Notes under the pieces: model-generated
Database searches by the model: none
The model's input: the letters and a program-made list of their open reading frames with translations, nothing else
Told to the model about the DNA's origin: nothing
Assembly: GCA_934254755.1 (NCBI GenBank)
Contig: CAKQMM010000094.1
Coordinates: 1-5,620 of the forward strand
Source: an uncultured Clostridia bacterium
Lineage (GTDB): Bacteria; Bacillota; Clostridia; Christensenellales; Borkfalkiaceae
Direction of reading: 5' to 3'
Length of the DNA: 5,620 bases
Shown here: one piece after another, positions 1-5,620 of the stretch
How positions within the stretch are numbered: position 1 is the first letter of the stretch
Layout: each line of letters opens with the position of its first letter
Made by a program: the position numbers and the translations under genes

Positions 1-627
1 ATCGTACTCTTTGTAAAAGTAATATTCCCGCCCCAAGTAAAAATAATTGCGCTTGACGGTGGGCGACTCTTTAACCGCAAGTTCCAAAAGTCCCAAGTAT
101 TCTTTGCGCGACTTGGTTTCGTCGGGGTAATGGTGCAAAACGACTTTGTCGGAATGTTTTACTACTGATTTAACCCCCTTTTTCGTTTCCAGAACCTCGT
201 GCACGGGATTGACCCAATAGTAATCACTCGGAGAGTGAATTTTATCGTACTTTAACACCACCCCGTCGCCACCCGACTTGTCGTGGCTCCAAACGTATTT
301 ATAGGTGAGCCTGTTCGCGCCTGCAGAAAAAGCCTTTTCGACTTCTTTACGCCAGCCGCTTTCAAAAACCTCGTCCAAATCGACGGAAACGGCGACGTCT
401 GCGTCAGGGGGAAGCAGTTTCAAGGCGGCGTTGCGCGCGTCGTCAAAACGCCACGGAACAATAGTTTTTTCGGTAACTATAGCTCCGCCCGCTCTTAACT
501 TTTGCACGGTATCGTCGGAGGAACCGGTGTCTAAGACGTAAACGCCGTCGGCTTCAGAAACGGACTTTAAAAACCTTTCGACGAACTTGCTTTCGTTTTT
601 AGATATAGCGTAAACGTAAATTTTCAT
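1..627 (-). CDS. Family 2 glycosyltransferase, TPR-tailed type (3' end outside window)
   Basis: Likely cytoplasmic enzyme that transfers a sugar from a nucleotide-sugar donor to a glycan or other acceptor. The frame is open from an ATG at 627 to the window edge (209 codons, no stop), so the C-terminus is missing. The translation starts MKIYVYAISKNESKFVERF, a typical GT-A opening. DTGSSDDT (33-40) is the nucleotide-binding loop, FDDARN (61-66) is a conserved family block, and DLDE (83-86) is the DxD-like metal and donor site. KIHS (129-132) and NPVHEV (140-145) match the conserved second half. From about residue 190, YFYLGREYYFYKEYD looks like the first helix of a TPR-like tail. This architecture is known in Firmicute glycosyltransferases related to the SunS group. 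The acceptor cannot be told. It sits 33 bases after the MATE gene and probably shares its transcript. No Shine-Dalgarno is visible: the bases before the ATG are only A and T. Confidence 0.88.
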   Translation of the reverse strand, partial: MKIYVYAISKNESKFVERFLKSVSEADGVYVLDTGSSDDTVQKLRAGGAIVTEKTIVPWRFDDARNAALKLLPPDADVAVSVDLDEVFESGWRKEVEKAFSAGANRLTYKYVWSHDKSGGDGVVLKYDKIHSPSDYYWVNPVHEVLETKKGVKSVVKHSDKVVLHHYPDETKSRKEYLGLLELAVKESPTVKRNYFYLGREYYFYKEYD

Positions 628-660
628 ATTTAAAATATATGAGTTTACGCCCGCCGTTTA

Positions 661-2052
661 TTACTGATTTTCGCTTTGAACAACTTCCTCCCCGCCGTCC
701 AACGGTTTTGCGGGCACGTTTTTAAAAGTCTTTTTATAAACGTAAATGAAGTATGCGGTTTCAAATATCCCGGTAATGCTCCACGAAAAAGCGTACAATA
801 AGTATAGCGAGGCAAGTGTGTGGAAATGGGCGAACACGGTGTAGATCCAAATTATTCTGAACACGCACGAACCCATAATCGAGAAGGCTGCAGGCAAAAG
901 CGTTTTGTTAAGCCCGCGCGAAGCCGCAATCGAGCAGTCCATAAATGCCGAAATAAAGTAAGAAAACGCCATTATTTTAAGCCTGTCTATCCCTTCTTCG
1001 ACGACCGCTTTATTATCGGTGAACAGCGATAAAAACTGCCGCCCCAAAAGCGCGAACCCCGCGCCTAAAATAATTGCCGAAGAAGCCGAAAACGTAAGCG
1101 CCGCGATATAACTTTTTTTAACCCTTTCCTTATTCATCGCGCCGTAGTTTTGCGCAACGAAGCTCGTCGCCCCGGTGTAAAACGCCGCCATAACGTCGTA
1201 AACGAGCGGGTCTAAATTCTGCGCCGCCGAGTTCGCGGAAACGATATTCGCGTCAAAGGTGTTGACGGCGGACTGAATAAATAGGTTTGCAACGGCAAAA
1301 ATGCTGTTTTGAAGCCCCGCCGAAACGGACAAAGTAAGCAAATTTTTAAGCGCGTTTTTATTAAATAATTTTAAGTTAGCGGTGAGCCTGTGTACGTCTT
1401 TAACCTTTATTAAACTTATAAGAATAAGCGTTGCCGACAGATAAAGCGAAATAATCGTGGCGATAGCGACGCCTCTAACGTCAAGTTTCATAACGATGAC
1501 GAAAAACAGGTTGAGCAAAACGTTCGTAACCCCGGAAATAAGCAGGAAAATAAGCGGTTTTTTGGTGTCGCCCATCGCGCTTAAAACGCCCTGACCGAAG
1601 TTATAAAGCGCGAGCGCGGGCATACCCCAAAAGTAAATTTTTAAATAGGCGTGCGCACCGTCGATAAGTTCCGCTTTGGTACCGAGGAGGTTTAAAAAGG
1701 GTCGCGCAACGATTAGCCCCGCAATAAGTAGTATTATCCCTATGCCAAGGCTCATATAAAACGCCGTGTTGACGGACGTTTTAACCCCCGCTTCATCCTT
1801 TGCGCCGAACTTGCGCGCGACTATCGCGTTTACGCCGCCGCCTATACCGAGCATAAACCCGGTGAACAAGTTGACAATCATCGTCGTCGAGCCGACCGAC
1901 CCAAGCGACGTGTCCGACCCGAATTTACCCACGACCGCCACGTCCGACATGTTAAAAAGCACTTGCAAAACGTTCGTCGCCATAAGCGGCAACGAAAACA
2001 AAAACAGGTTTTTAAATATTGAGCCTTGCGTTAAATTTTTAGAACTTGCCAT
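661..2052 (-). CDS. MATE family multidrug/small-molecule exporter
   Basis: Inner-membrane antiporter of the MATE family (MOP superfamily), which exports cationic or other small compounds using a Na+ or H+ gradient. It has 463 residues, the normal family length, with about 12 hydrophobic segments in two halves joined by a charged loop near 215-235. The first half carries LPLMATNVLQVLFNMSDVAVVG (21-42), then GIGGGVNAIVARKFGAKD (69-86), and GQGVLSAMGDTKKP (153-166), all well-conserved MATE blocks. The second half repeats the pattern with SFVAQNYGAMNKERVKKS (297-314) and AASRGLNKTLLPA (376-388). The tail is short and acidic. The ATG at 2052 fits the usual MATE start, though no good Shine-Dalgarno precedes it. 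A terminator separates it from the polysaccharide operon and a candidate promoter lies just upstream, so it probably starts a new unit with the glycosyltransferase. The substrate cannot be read from sequence. A lipid-linked glycan is possible but less likely than a small molecule. Confidence 0.93.
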   Translation of the reverse strand: MASSKNLTQGSIFKNLFLFSLPLMATNVLQVLFNMSDVAVVGKFGSDTSLGSVGSTTMIVNLFTGFMLGIGGGVNAIVARKFGAKDEAGVKTSVNTAFYMSLGIGIILLIAGLIVARPFLNLLGTKAELIDGAHAYLKIYFWGMPALALYNFGQGVLSAMGDTKKPLIFLLISGVTNVLLNLFFVIVMKLDVRGVAIATIISLYLSATLILISLIKVKDVHRLTANLKLFNKNALKNLLTLSVSAGLQNSIFAVANLFIQSAVNTFDANIVSANSAAQNLDPLVYDVMAAFYTGATSFVAQNYGAMNKERVKKSYIAALTFSASSAIILGAGFALLGRQFLSLFTDNKAVVEEGIDRLKIMAFSYFISAFMDCSIAASRGLNKTLLPAAFSIMGSCVFRIIWIYTVFAHFHTLASLYLLYAFSWSITGIFETAYFIYVYKKTFKNVPAKPLDGGEEVVQSENQ

Positions 2053-2075
2053 AATTATATCGTACGTCCGTCGCT

Positions 2076-2103
2076 ATTTTAAGCGCGGCCAACCCCGCGT
2101 AAA
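2076..2103 (-). promoter_or_regulatory. Candidate promoter for the MATE-glycosyltransferase unit
   Basis: On the minus strand, TTTACG (2103-2098, four of six matches to the -35 consensus) and TAAAAT (2081-2076, five of six to the -10) are separated by 16 bases. Transcription would start near 2069, leaving a leader of about 17 bases before the MATE ATG. Its position between a strong terminator and a start codon supports it. The match is modest and no mapping data are available. A TATAAT only two bases before the ATG is too close to serve the annotated start. Confidence 0.35.
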
Positions 2104-2115
2104 AAATCGTATTGT

Positions 2116-2142
2116 AAAAAGGACTACGAAGCAGCCCTTTTT
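2116..2142 (-). terminator. Intrinsic terminator of the flippase-esterase operon
   Basis: This is a 27-base near-perfect inverted repeat. On the minus strand the left arm AAAAAGGGCTGC pairs with GTAGTCCTTTTT over 12 positions, two of them G-U wobbles, around a three-base TTC loop. The 3' arm ends in five T residues, and a second T run lies at 2101-2106. It begins 64 bases after the esterase stop. The A-tract/T-tract symmetry means it could also work on the plus strand, but no plus-strand gene needs it. Confidence 0.85.
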
Positions 2143-2144
2143 AA

Positions 2145-2189
2145 TATCGGCGAAGTTTACCCGCCTTTGGCGGAATAGTCCGCCCGATA
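2145..2189 (-). other. Structured 3' untranslated element with alternative pairings
   Basis: On the minus strand an outer stem pairs TATCGGGCG (2189-2181) with CGCCGATA (2152-2145), eight pairs with one bulged G. It encloses an inner hairpin, CCGCC-AAA-GGCGG (2173-2161). The middle CCGCC can instead join TCCGCC (2174-2169), which pairs perfectly with GGCGGA (2184-2179) across a CTAT loop. That pairing excludes both the inner hairpin and part of the outer stem. The element begins 17 bases after the esterase stop and ends two bases before the terminator. It may only be a stabilising 3' structure. It is too small to match any riboswitch class I recognise. Confidence 0.45.
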
Positions 2190-2206
2190 GTCAGATTGTA
2201 TATCAG

Positions 2207-3208
2207 TTATCTTAAAATGTAAAGCGTTTCAAATATCCTTTTGCAAAGAGGATATTTATCCACGGGGTGAATGGTGCTCTTCTCGCATAAGTCCGCGCTT
2301 TTTATCACCCGTACGTTTTTAATGTATTCGGGCGCGCGCTCCTGCGCTTGCTGCACACGCTTCCAAGACTTTGGCTCGTCGCACTCTGAAAAGTCGTGAA
2401 TTTCGATTATAACGAACTGAAGGTTTTCTTTCATATCCTTGCGCCAGACTTCGACAAGCGCCTTTAAAAGCTTATCGTACATTTTTGAAGGAATTTCGTA
2501 AGTGCTGCCTTCGCCCTGATACCATATAACGCGGCTTACGGTGTACCCCGCTATTTTTTTGAACTGATAAACGTATAACGTGCCGGGGAAGTTCCAGTAA
2601 AACCCGCGCGCTATATCGAGGGTATAAAGGTTGCGCTCCGAAACGAGAAGGTCCGGCTCCAGCGTCCTTTCGCGCGGAAGCCAGGTATGTATGTTGGAAG
2701 CCCCCTGATAAGCGCAAAGCACGCCCACCGCGCAACCAAGCCTTTTGTTTATTAAATCGCCTAAGTAATACGCCATTTGCGACCAGCGCATAAGCGTTTC
2801 GTCTTTACAGACGACCCAACCGTCTTTCGCGTTAAAGTTGTCGCTTTCTTCGAGGCGCGTCGTTTCGTAGATGCGTATTTTATCGTTCGCTTTCGGCGCA
2901 ACGCTTAACTTTCCTTGCGCGTCCATAAGTTGCCACTGGGGGTTAGACTGCCCCGCAAGAAGCAACACCTCGCCCACGAAAACGTTTTTTATAACCGTCG
3001 TTTCGCCGTTTAAAAGGGCGGTCAACTCATACGGCCCGCCGTACTCGCTTTTATCGAGCATAACTTCGAACTTGCCGTCCGCGGACTTTACGGGATAAGT
3101 TTTGTTTAAAAAAGTTATAGCGCCCTCGCCGTCGCCCGTGCCGAAAATGCGGACGGGCTTGCCCGCCTGAAGCACCATATTATCGCAAAAAACTTCCGCT
3201 AACTTCAT
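2207..3208 (-). CDS. Sialate O-acetylesterase-like SGNH hydrolase
   Basis: Carbohydrate esterase of the SASA (DUF303) family, which removes O-acetyl groups from sialic acids or other sugars. It has 333 residues. The N-terminal beta domain (1-83) has the family opening DNMVLQAGKPVRIFG (9-23), then GGPYEL and VFVGEV. The SGNH core starts with AGQSN (85-89), giving nucleophile Ser88. YQGAS (168-172) corresponds to the oxyanion region, WYQGEGS (229-235) to the conserved middle block, and IHPVDK (313-318) gives catalytic His314. Two positions look unusual: Pro90 follows GQSN where Met is common, and Ser-Thr precede IHP where Asp often occurs. There is no signal peptide or membrane segment, so it should act in the cytoplasm, unlike the secreted scavenging homologues. 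It begins one base after the flippase stop, which ties it to glycan assembly. The protein ends soon after the His block, shorter than many relatives. The true substrate is unknown; sialic acid itself is not implied. Confidence 0.85.
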   Translation of the reverse strand: MKLAEVFCDNMVLQAGKPVRIFGTGDGEGAITFLNKTYPVKSADGKFEVMLDKSEYGGPYELTALLNGETTVIKNVFVGEVLLLAGQSNPQWQLMDAQGKLSVAPKANDKIRIYETTRLEESDNFNAKDGWVVCKDETLMRWSQMAYYLGDLINKRLGCAVGVLCAYQGASNIHTWLPRERTLEPDLLVSERNLYTLDIARGFYWNFPGTLYVYQFKKIAGYTVSRVIWYQGEGSTYEIPSKMYDKLLKALVEVWRKDMKENLQFVIIEIHDFSECDEPKSWKRVQQAQERAPEYIKNVRVIKSADLCEKSTIHPVDKYPLCKRIFETLYILR

Positions 3209-3209
3209 T

Positions 3210-4745
3210 TTAATCCTCTTCTTTATCGCTTAACCCGTTGCTAACGGATATCTGAGCCGAGTTTTCTTCGTCGATGACTTTCACGGCAGGCTTTTTCAAA
3301 GTGCTTTTTATTTTATTCAACAAATATTCAAACGATTTGTTTTTAGTTATTTCAGAGAGTGCGACGTAAACCGCAACTCCCGTAACAAACATCATCGCAA
3401 GCGACAGCACGTAATGCACGGGTATAAACGAAACGCCGTAAACCGCCGCCCCCATTATCGCCGCGAGCAATAAGTTTAAAAAGATGTCTTTAAACTGTTC
3501 CGATACGGAATAATCGAGTAATTTTTTGTTGGGGTAAAAATTTAAAATAACCCCTAACGCTTCAACTATTAAGCAGGCAACGACTACCGCATAAACGCTG
3601 TTAAATAAAAATATCGAAGCGATTAAAACCGCCGTGCCGCCAATGCGCTTAATAAGCATTATGGTTAAATACCACCCGCTTTTACCAAGCGCATTAAACG
3701 CCTGCAAACTTGCCGTTTGTAACGGAAAAAGCATTGTTATAAAACAATACCACTGCAAAAACGGAACGCAAAACAACCACTTTTCGCCCAAAACTAAGCG
3801 TATAAACGGCTCGGCAACGAACGCAAGCCCTATCATAGCGGGGAAAACGACGTAGGTACTCAAAGATATCGCCTTTCTTAACATTTGTTTCACTATATGA
3901 ACGTTATCTTTGTTTTTGGAGTACGCCGCAAACATTACCGATTGCACCGCTCCGTCGACATTGTCGATAAGTATCAACGGGAATTGTTTGCCTTTATTAA
4001 AATAAGCAAGCGTTTCTGCGTCGTATTTTTTGCTTATAAATAAACTTTCAGCATTGTGATATATTGTGTCAATCAGCGTTGCGCCTAAAATTTTACTTCC
4101 GTATTTTAACAAATCTTTGGTCTTTTTAAACGAAAATTTAAACTTTGGTCGCCACCTTACCAAAGCAAACAATATAAGCATTATAAGAGTTTGATATCCA
4201 AGTTGCTGACCGACAAGCGCCCACGCCCCGAAGCCGAGTACAGCCATCGCTATCCCCACCCCGCCCGATATGCCGGCAGCGATAAGGCTTGAATAAAACT
4301 GTTTTTTAAACTGCATATTCTTTGACAAATACGCTACTTGTATAGAGTTCAACGCCCCGGGGAAAAGCGTCAACGCAAACACCCTTAATATGTTTTTAAG
4401 TTCGGGCATTTTATAATAACCAGCAATAGGCGTCGCCGCAAAAAACAAGACGATATATAGTGCTACGGCAAGGGTTAAACTATAAAAAAACACCGACGAA
4501 AAATCTACGTCGTCCGCGTCTTTTTTTTGTATTAACGCCACCGCAAGACCTGATTTGACCAATACCTGCGCCAAAGTTGTAAAAACTGTAAGCAAAGCGA
4601 TAGCTCCGTACGCCTCGGGATCGAGAATGCGGGCTATTATCAGCGATATTATAAATTGTATAACTTGTACGCCGCCGCGCTCAAAGAACTTCCAGAATAA
4701 GGAACCTGCCACGCTTTGCGATTGCTCGATTTTTTGTTTAGCCAT
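3210..4745 (-). CDS. Wzx/TuaB-like polysaccharide flippase
   Basis: Multi-pass membrane protein of the polysaccharide transporter (PST, MOP superfamily) group, which moves undecaprenyl-linked glycan repeat units from the inner to the outer leaflet. From the ATG at 4745 it has 511 residues and about 12-14 hydrophobic segments. The N-terminus carries the hallmark SLFWKFFERGGVQVIQFI (15-32), followed by IARILDPEAYGAIALLTVF (37-55), typical of TuaB- and WzxC-like members. VAYLSKNMQFKKQF (137-150) and the AYFNKGKQFP block (247-256) also fit. The last 25 or so residues form a polar, acid-rich tail (DEENSAQ...SDKEED), probably cytoplasmic. An in-frame TTG at 4757 would add four residues and has AGAAAGA six bases upstream. 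The ATG has only GAG seven bases upstream. I prefer the ATG, but either start is possible. It lies 23 bases after the F420-beta-like gene and couples to the esterase. Its presence indicates Wzy-type or teichuronic-type glycan export. Confidence 0.92.
   Translation of the reverse strand: MAKQKIEQSQSVAGSLFWKFFERGGVQVIQFIISLIIARILDPEAYGAIALLTVFTTLAQVLVKSGLAVALIQKKDADDVDFSSVFFYSLTLAVALYIVLFFAATPIAGYYKMPELKNILRVFALTLFPGALNSIQVAYLSKNMQFKKQFYSSLIAAGISGGVGIAMAVLGFGAWALVGQQLGYQTLIMLILFALVRWRPKFKFSFKKTKDLLKYGSKILGATLIDTIYHNAESLFISKKYDAETLAYFNKGKQFPLILIDNVDGAVQSVMFAAYSKNKDNVHIVKQMLRKAISLSTYVVFPAMIGLAFVAEPFIRLVLGEKWLFCVPFLQWYCFITMLFPLQTASLQAFNALGKSGWYLTIMLIKRIGGTAVLIASIFLFNSVYAVVVACLIVEALGVILNFYPNKKLLDYSVSEQFKDIFLNLLLAAIMGAAVYGVSFIPVHYVLSLAMMFVTGVAVYVALSEITKNKSFEYLLNKIKSTLKKPAVKVIDEENSAQISVSNGLSDKEED
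3214..3220 (-). promoter_or_regulatory. Shine-Dalgarno of the esterase, inside the flippase gene
   Basis: AAGAGGA on the minus strand lies five bases before the esterase ATG (3208) and overlaps the last Glu-Glu-Asp codons of the flippase. With only one base between the flippase stop and the ATG, the two genes are probably translationally coupled. It is the only clear Shine-Dalgarno in the window, and it fixes the esterase start. Confidence 0.75.
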
Positions 4746-4768
4746 AAACAAACTCAATAAATATCTTT

Positions 4769-5620
4769 CTAATTATTAAATAGTCTTTTTGCAATTTTTT
4801 TCAGTTTTCTCGGCAAAAATTTAACTTTATTTCCTATCGAATTCCGTCTGCATTTTTTCGTTATCCCTATAACGTTCAGGGCGTAAACAAAACCGTGCGA
4901 TTTGTATAGTTTTAAAAAGTCATTTCTTAACGGACTTTTTATAGAAGGACTTCTGAGCTGAGCGTTGCCGTTTATCGCTTCTTCTATATCACGCTCTTCG
5001 TAACGTAAAAGCGGAGATATTTCTTTAAAAAATTCCGCACCCCTTTCAGTATTTATAAGGCATAGCGAAATTTTGCCTTCATACCCGTCAAGCGCTCCCT
5101 TATTTATACCCCAAAAATCGCCTATTGTTAAATCAGACACCCGTTCTCTCTTAGCGTAACGGCATGAATAGCAATTTTCCTTGAACGTTAAATTTTTCAG
5201 GAACGAATAGAAATATGCGTCTTCGTCCTTTTTCTTCTTATAAACTATCTTGCCTTTATTATAAATAGTCAAACACCAATCATTTTGCCCGCGGAAAGAA
5301 AATCTATCAAAATTTTTGTTTTTTGTTATGTGTTTCAGATACTCTGAAAAACTTTCGGCCGACGGCGTTCCGTGACAAACAAAATCGATTGTAACAAGTT
5401 TGCCGTAATCTCTGCCCAAATAGTTTTTAAGTCCGGCAACCTGACAAGGCGTCCCGATAAAAACGCATTTTTTACCATTTATTAAGTCTTGTTTTAGTTT
5501 TTTATAAGTATCCCCGATAATCGACTCGACGTATTTGGAGCCTTTCAACCGTTCGACTTCCGGCACACTGTCAATTCTTATAAATTCCGCTTTGTCTACA
5601 TTTGCGGACACGCCGTATCC
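4769..5620 (-). CDS. Coenzyme F420 hydrogenase/dehydrogenase beta-subunit-like protein (5' end outside window)
   Basis: Iron-sulfur flavoprotein-like oxidoreductase of the FrhB family. The frame is open through the right edge (283 residues, stop TAG). An in-frame GTG at 5611 is not the start, because the preceding Gly-Tyr-Gly continues the family's usual VYG strand. The N-terminal ferredoxin domain (two 4Fe-4S clusters), normal in this family, would lie upstream. In fragment numbering, KGSKYVES (26-33), FIGTPCQVAGLKNYLG (54-69) and VCHGTPS (81-87) are the FrhB C-terminal blocks, Cys59 being the conserved TPCQ cysteine. CYSCRYA (150-156) with GDFWGI (167-172) marks the second conserved block. 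The tail (about 254-283) is strongly basic. Such proteins are common in bacterial polysaccharide loci, often beside pyruvyltransferases, where F420 itself is not expected. The exact reaction is not established. It is the most AT-rich gene here, at about 30-35% GC in lines counted by hand. Confidence 0.9.
   Translation of the reverse strand, partial: GYGVSANVDKAEFIRIDSVPEVERLKGSKYVESIIGDTYKKLKQDLINGKKCVFIGTPCQVAGLKNYLGRDYGKLVTIDFVCHGTPSAESFSEYLKHITKNKNFDRFSFRGQNDWCLTIYNKGKIVYKKKKDEDAYFYSFLKNLTFKENCYSCRYAKRERVSDLTIGDFWGINKGALDGYEGKISLCLINTERGAEFFKEISPLLRYEERDIEEAINGNAQLRSPSIKSPLRNDFLKLYKSHGFVYALNVIGITKKCRRNSIGNKVKFLPRKLKKIAKRLFNN

Noticed and set aside
283..541. Two overlapping plus-strand frames of 71 and 78 codons
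   Set aside because: Both are antisense to the conserved catalytic part of the glycosyltransferase and have no domain of their own.
625..641. AT-rich inverted repeat over the glycosyltransferase start codon (CATAT...ATATG)
   Set aside because: Five A-T-dominated pairs around a seven-base loop are too weak to count as an operator or hairpin, and such runs are common in AT-rich gaps.
2053..2060. TATAAT two bases before the MATE ATG, as a -10 box
   Set aside because: Transcription would start at or inside the gene, and no -35 element lies at 15-19 bases. The TTTACG/TAAAAT pair upstream is a better candidate.
1766..2215. Plus-strand open frame of 149 codons
   Set aside because: It lies antisense to the MATE N-terminus and runs through the terminator and intergenic gap. 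Its composition is a Pro/Thr-rich shadow of the membrane gene, with no recognisable domain.
2472..2735. Minus-strand open frame of 87 codons in another phase within the esterase
   Set aside because: It is wholly contained in the esterase, Arg/Ser/Gly-rich as expected from frame-shifted GC-rich codons, and shows no family motif.
5609..5611. GTG as the true start of the F420-beta-like gene
   Set aside because: The frame stays open to the window edge with a family-like Gly-Tyr-Gly before it, and a start here would remove the ferredoxin domain and part of the conserved fold.

Overview
The window carries five genes, all on the minus strand. They look like part of a surface-polysaccharide (capsule, exopolysaccharide or teichuronic-acid-like) locus in a bacterium. 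The gene families, a Gram-positive-like MATE exporter, TAA/TAG stops and uneven Shine-Dalgarno use suggest an uncultured Clostridia-type Firmicute. That assignment is inference, since no marker gene is present. No RNA gene, CRISPR array, insertion sequence or integrase is visible. Coding density is high, and the longest gap is 154 bases.

In transcription order (high to low coordinates), the first gene (5620-4769) enters from outside the window. It is the C-terminal two thirds of a coenzyme F420 hydrogenase beta-subunit-like iron-sulfur protein of the kind found in polysaccharide clusters. After 23 bases comes a 12-14 segment polysaccharide flippase (4745-3210, possible TTG start at 4757). A sialate O-acetylesterase-like SGNH hydrolase follows 1 base later (3208-2207), with its Shine-Dalgarno inside the flippase 3' end. 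These three genes form a tight operon. It ends in a structured 3' region: a two-level hairpin (2145-2189) followed at once by a strong intrinsic terminator (2116-2142).

A candidate promoter (2076-2103) lies after the terminator. It would start a second unit made of a MATE-family exporter (2052-661) and, 33 bases on, a family 2 glycosyltransferase (627 to beyond base 1) with the start of a TPR-like tail.

Together, the glycosyltransferase would add sugars, the flippase would export lipid-linked repeat units, and the esterase could trim O-acetyl groups. The F420-beta-like protein may do redox chemistry tied to sugar or pyruvyl modification. The MATE protein probably exports a small molecule and may be unrelated. 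GC content falls from roughly 50-60% in the esterase and MATE genes to about 30-35% in the F420-beta-like gene, which suggests the upstream part of the locus was acquired separately. I see no clearly new system. The best item for a second look is the alternative-pairing RNA structure at 2145-2189 next to the terminator.
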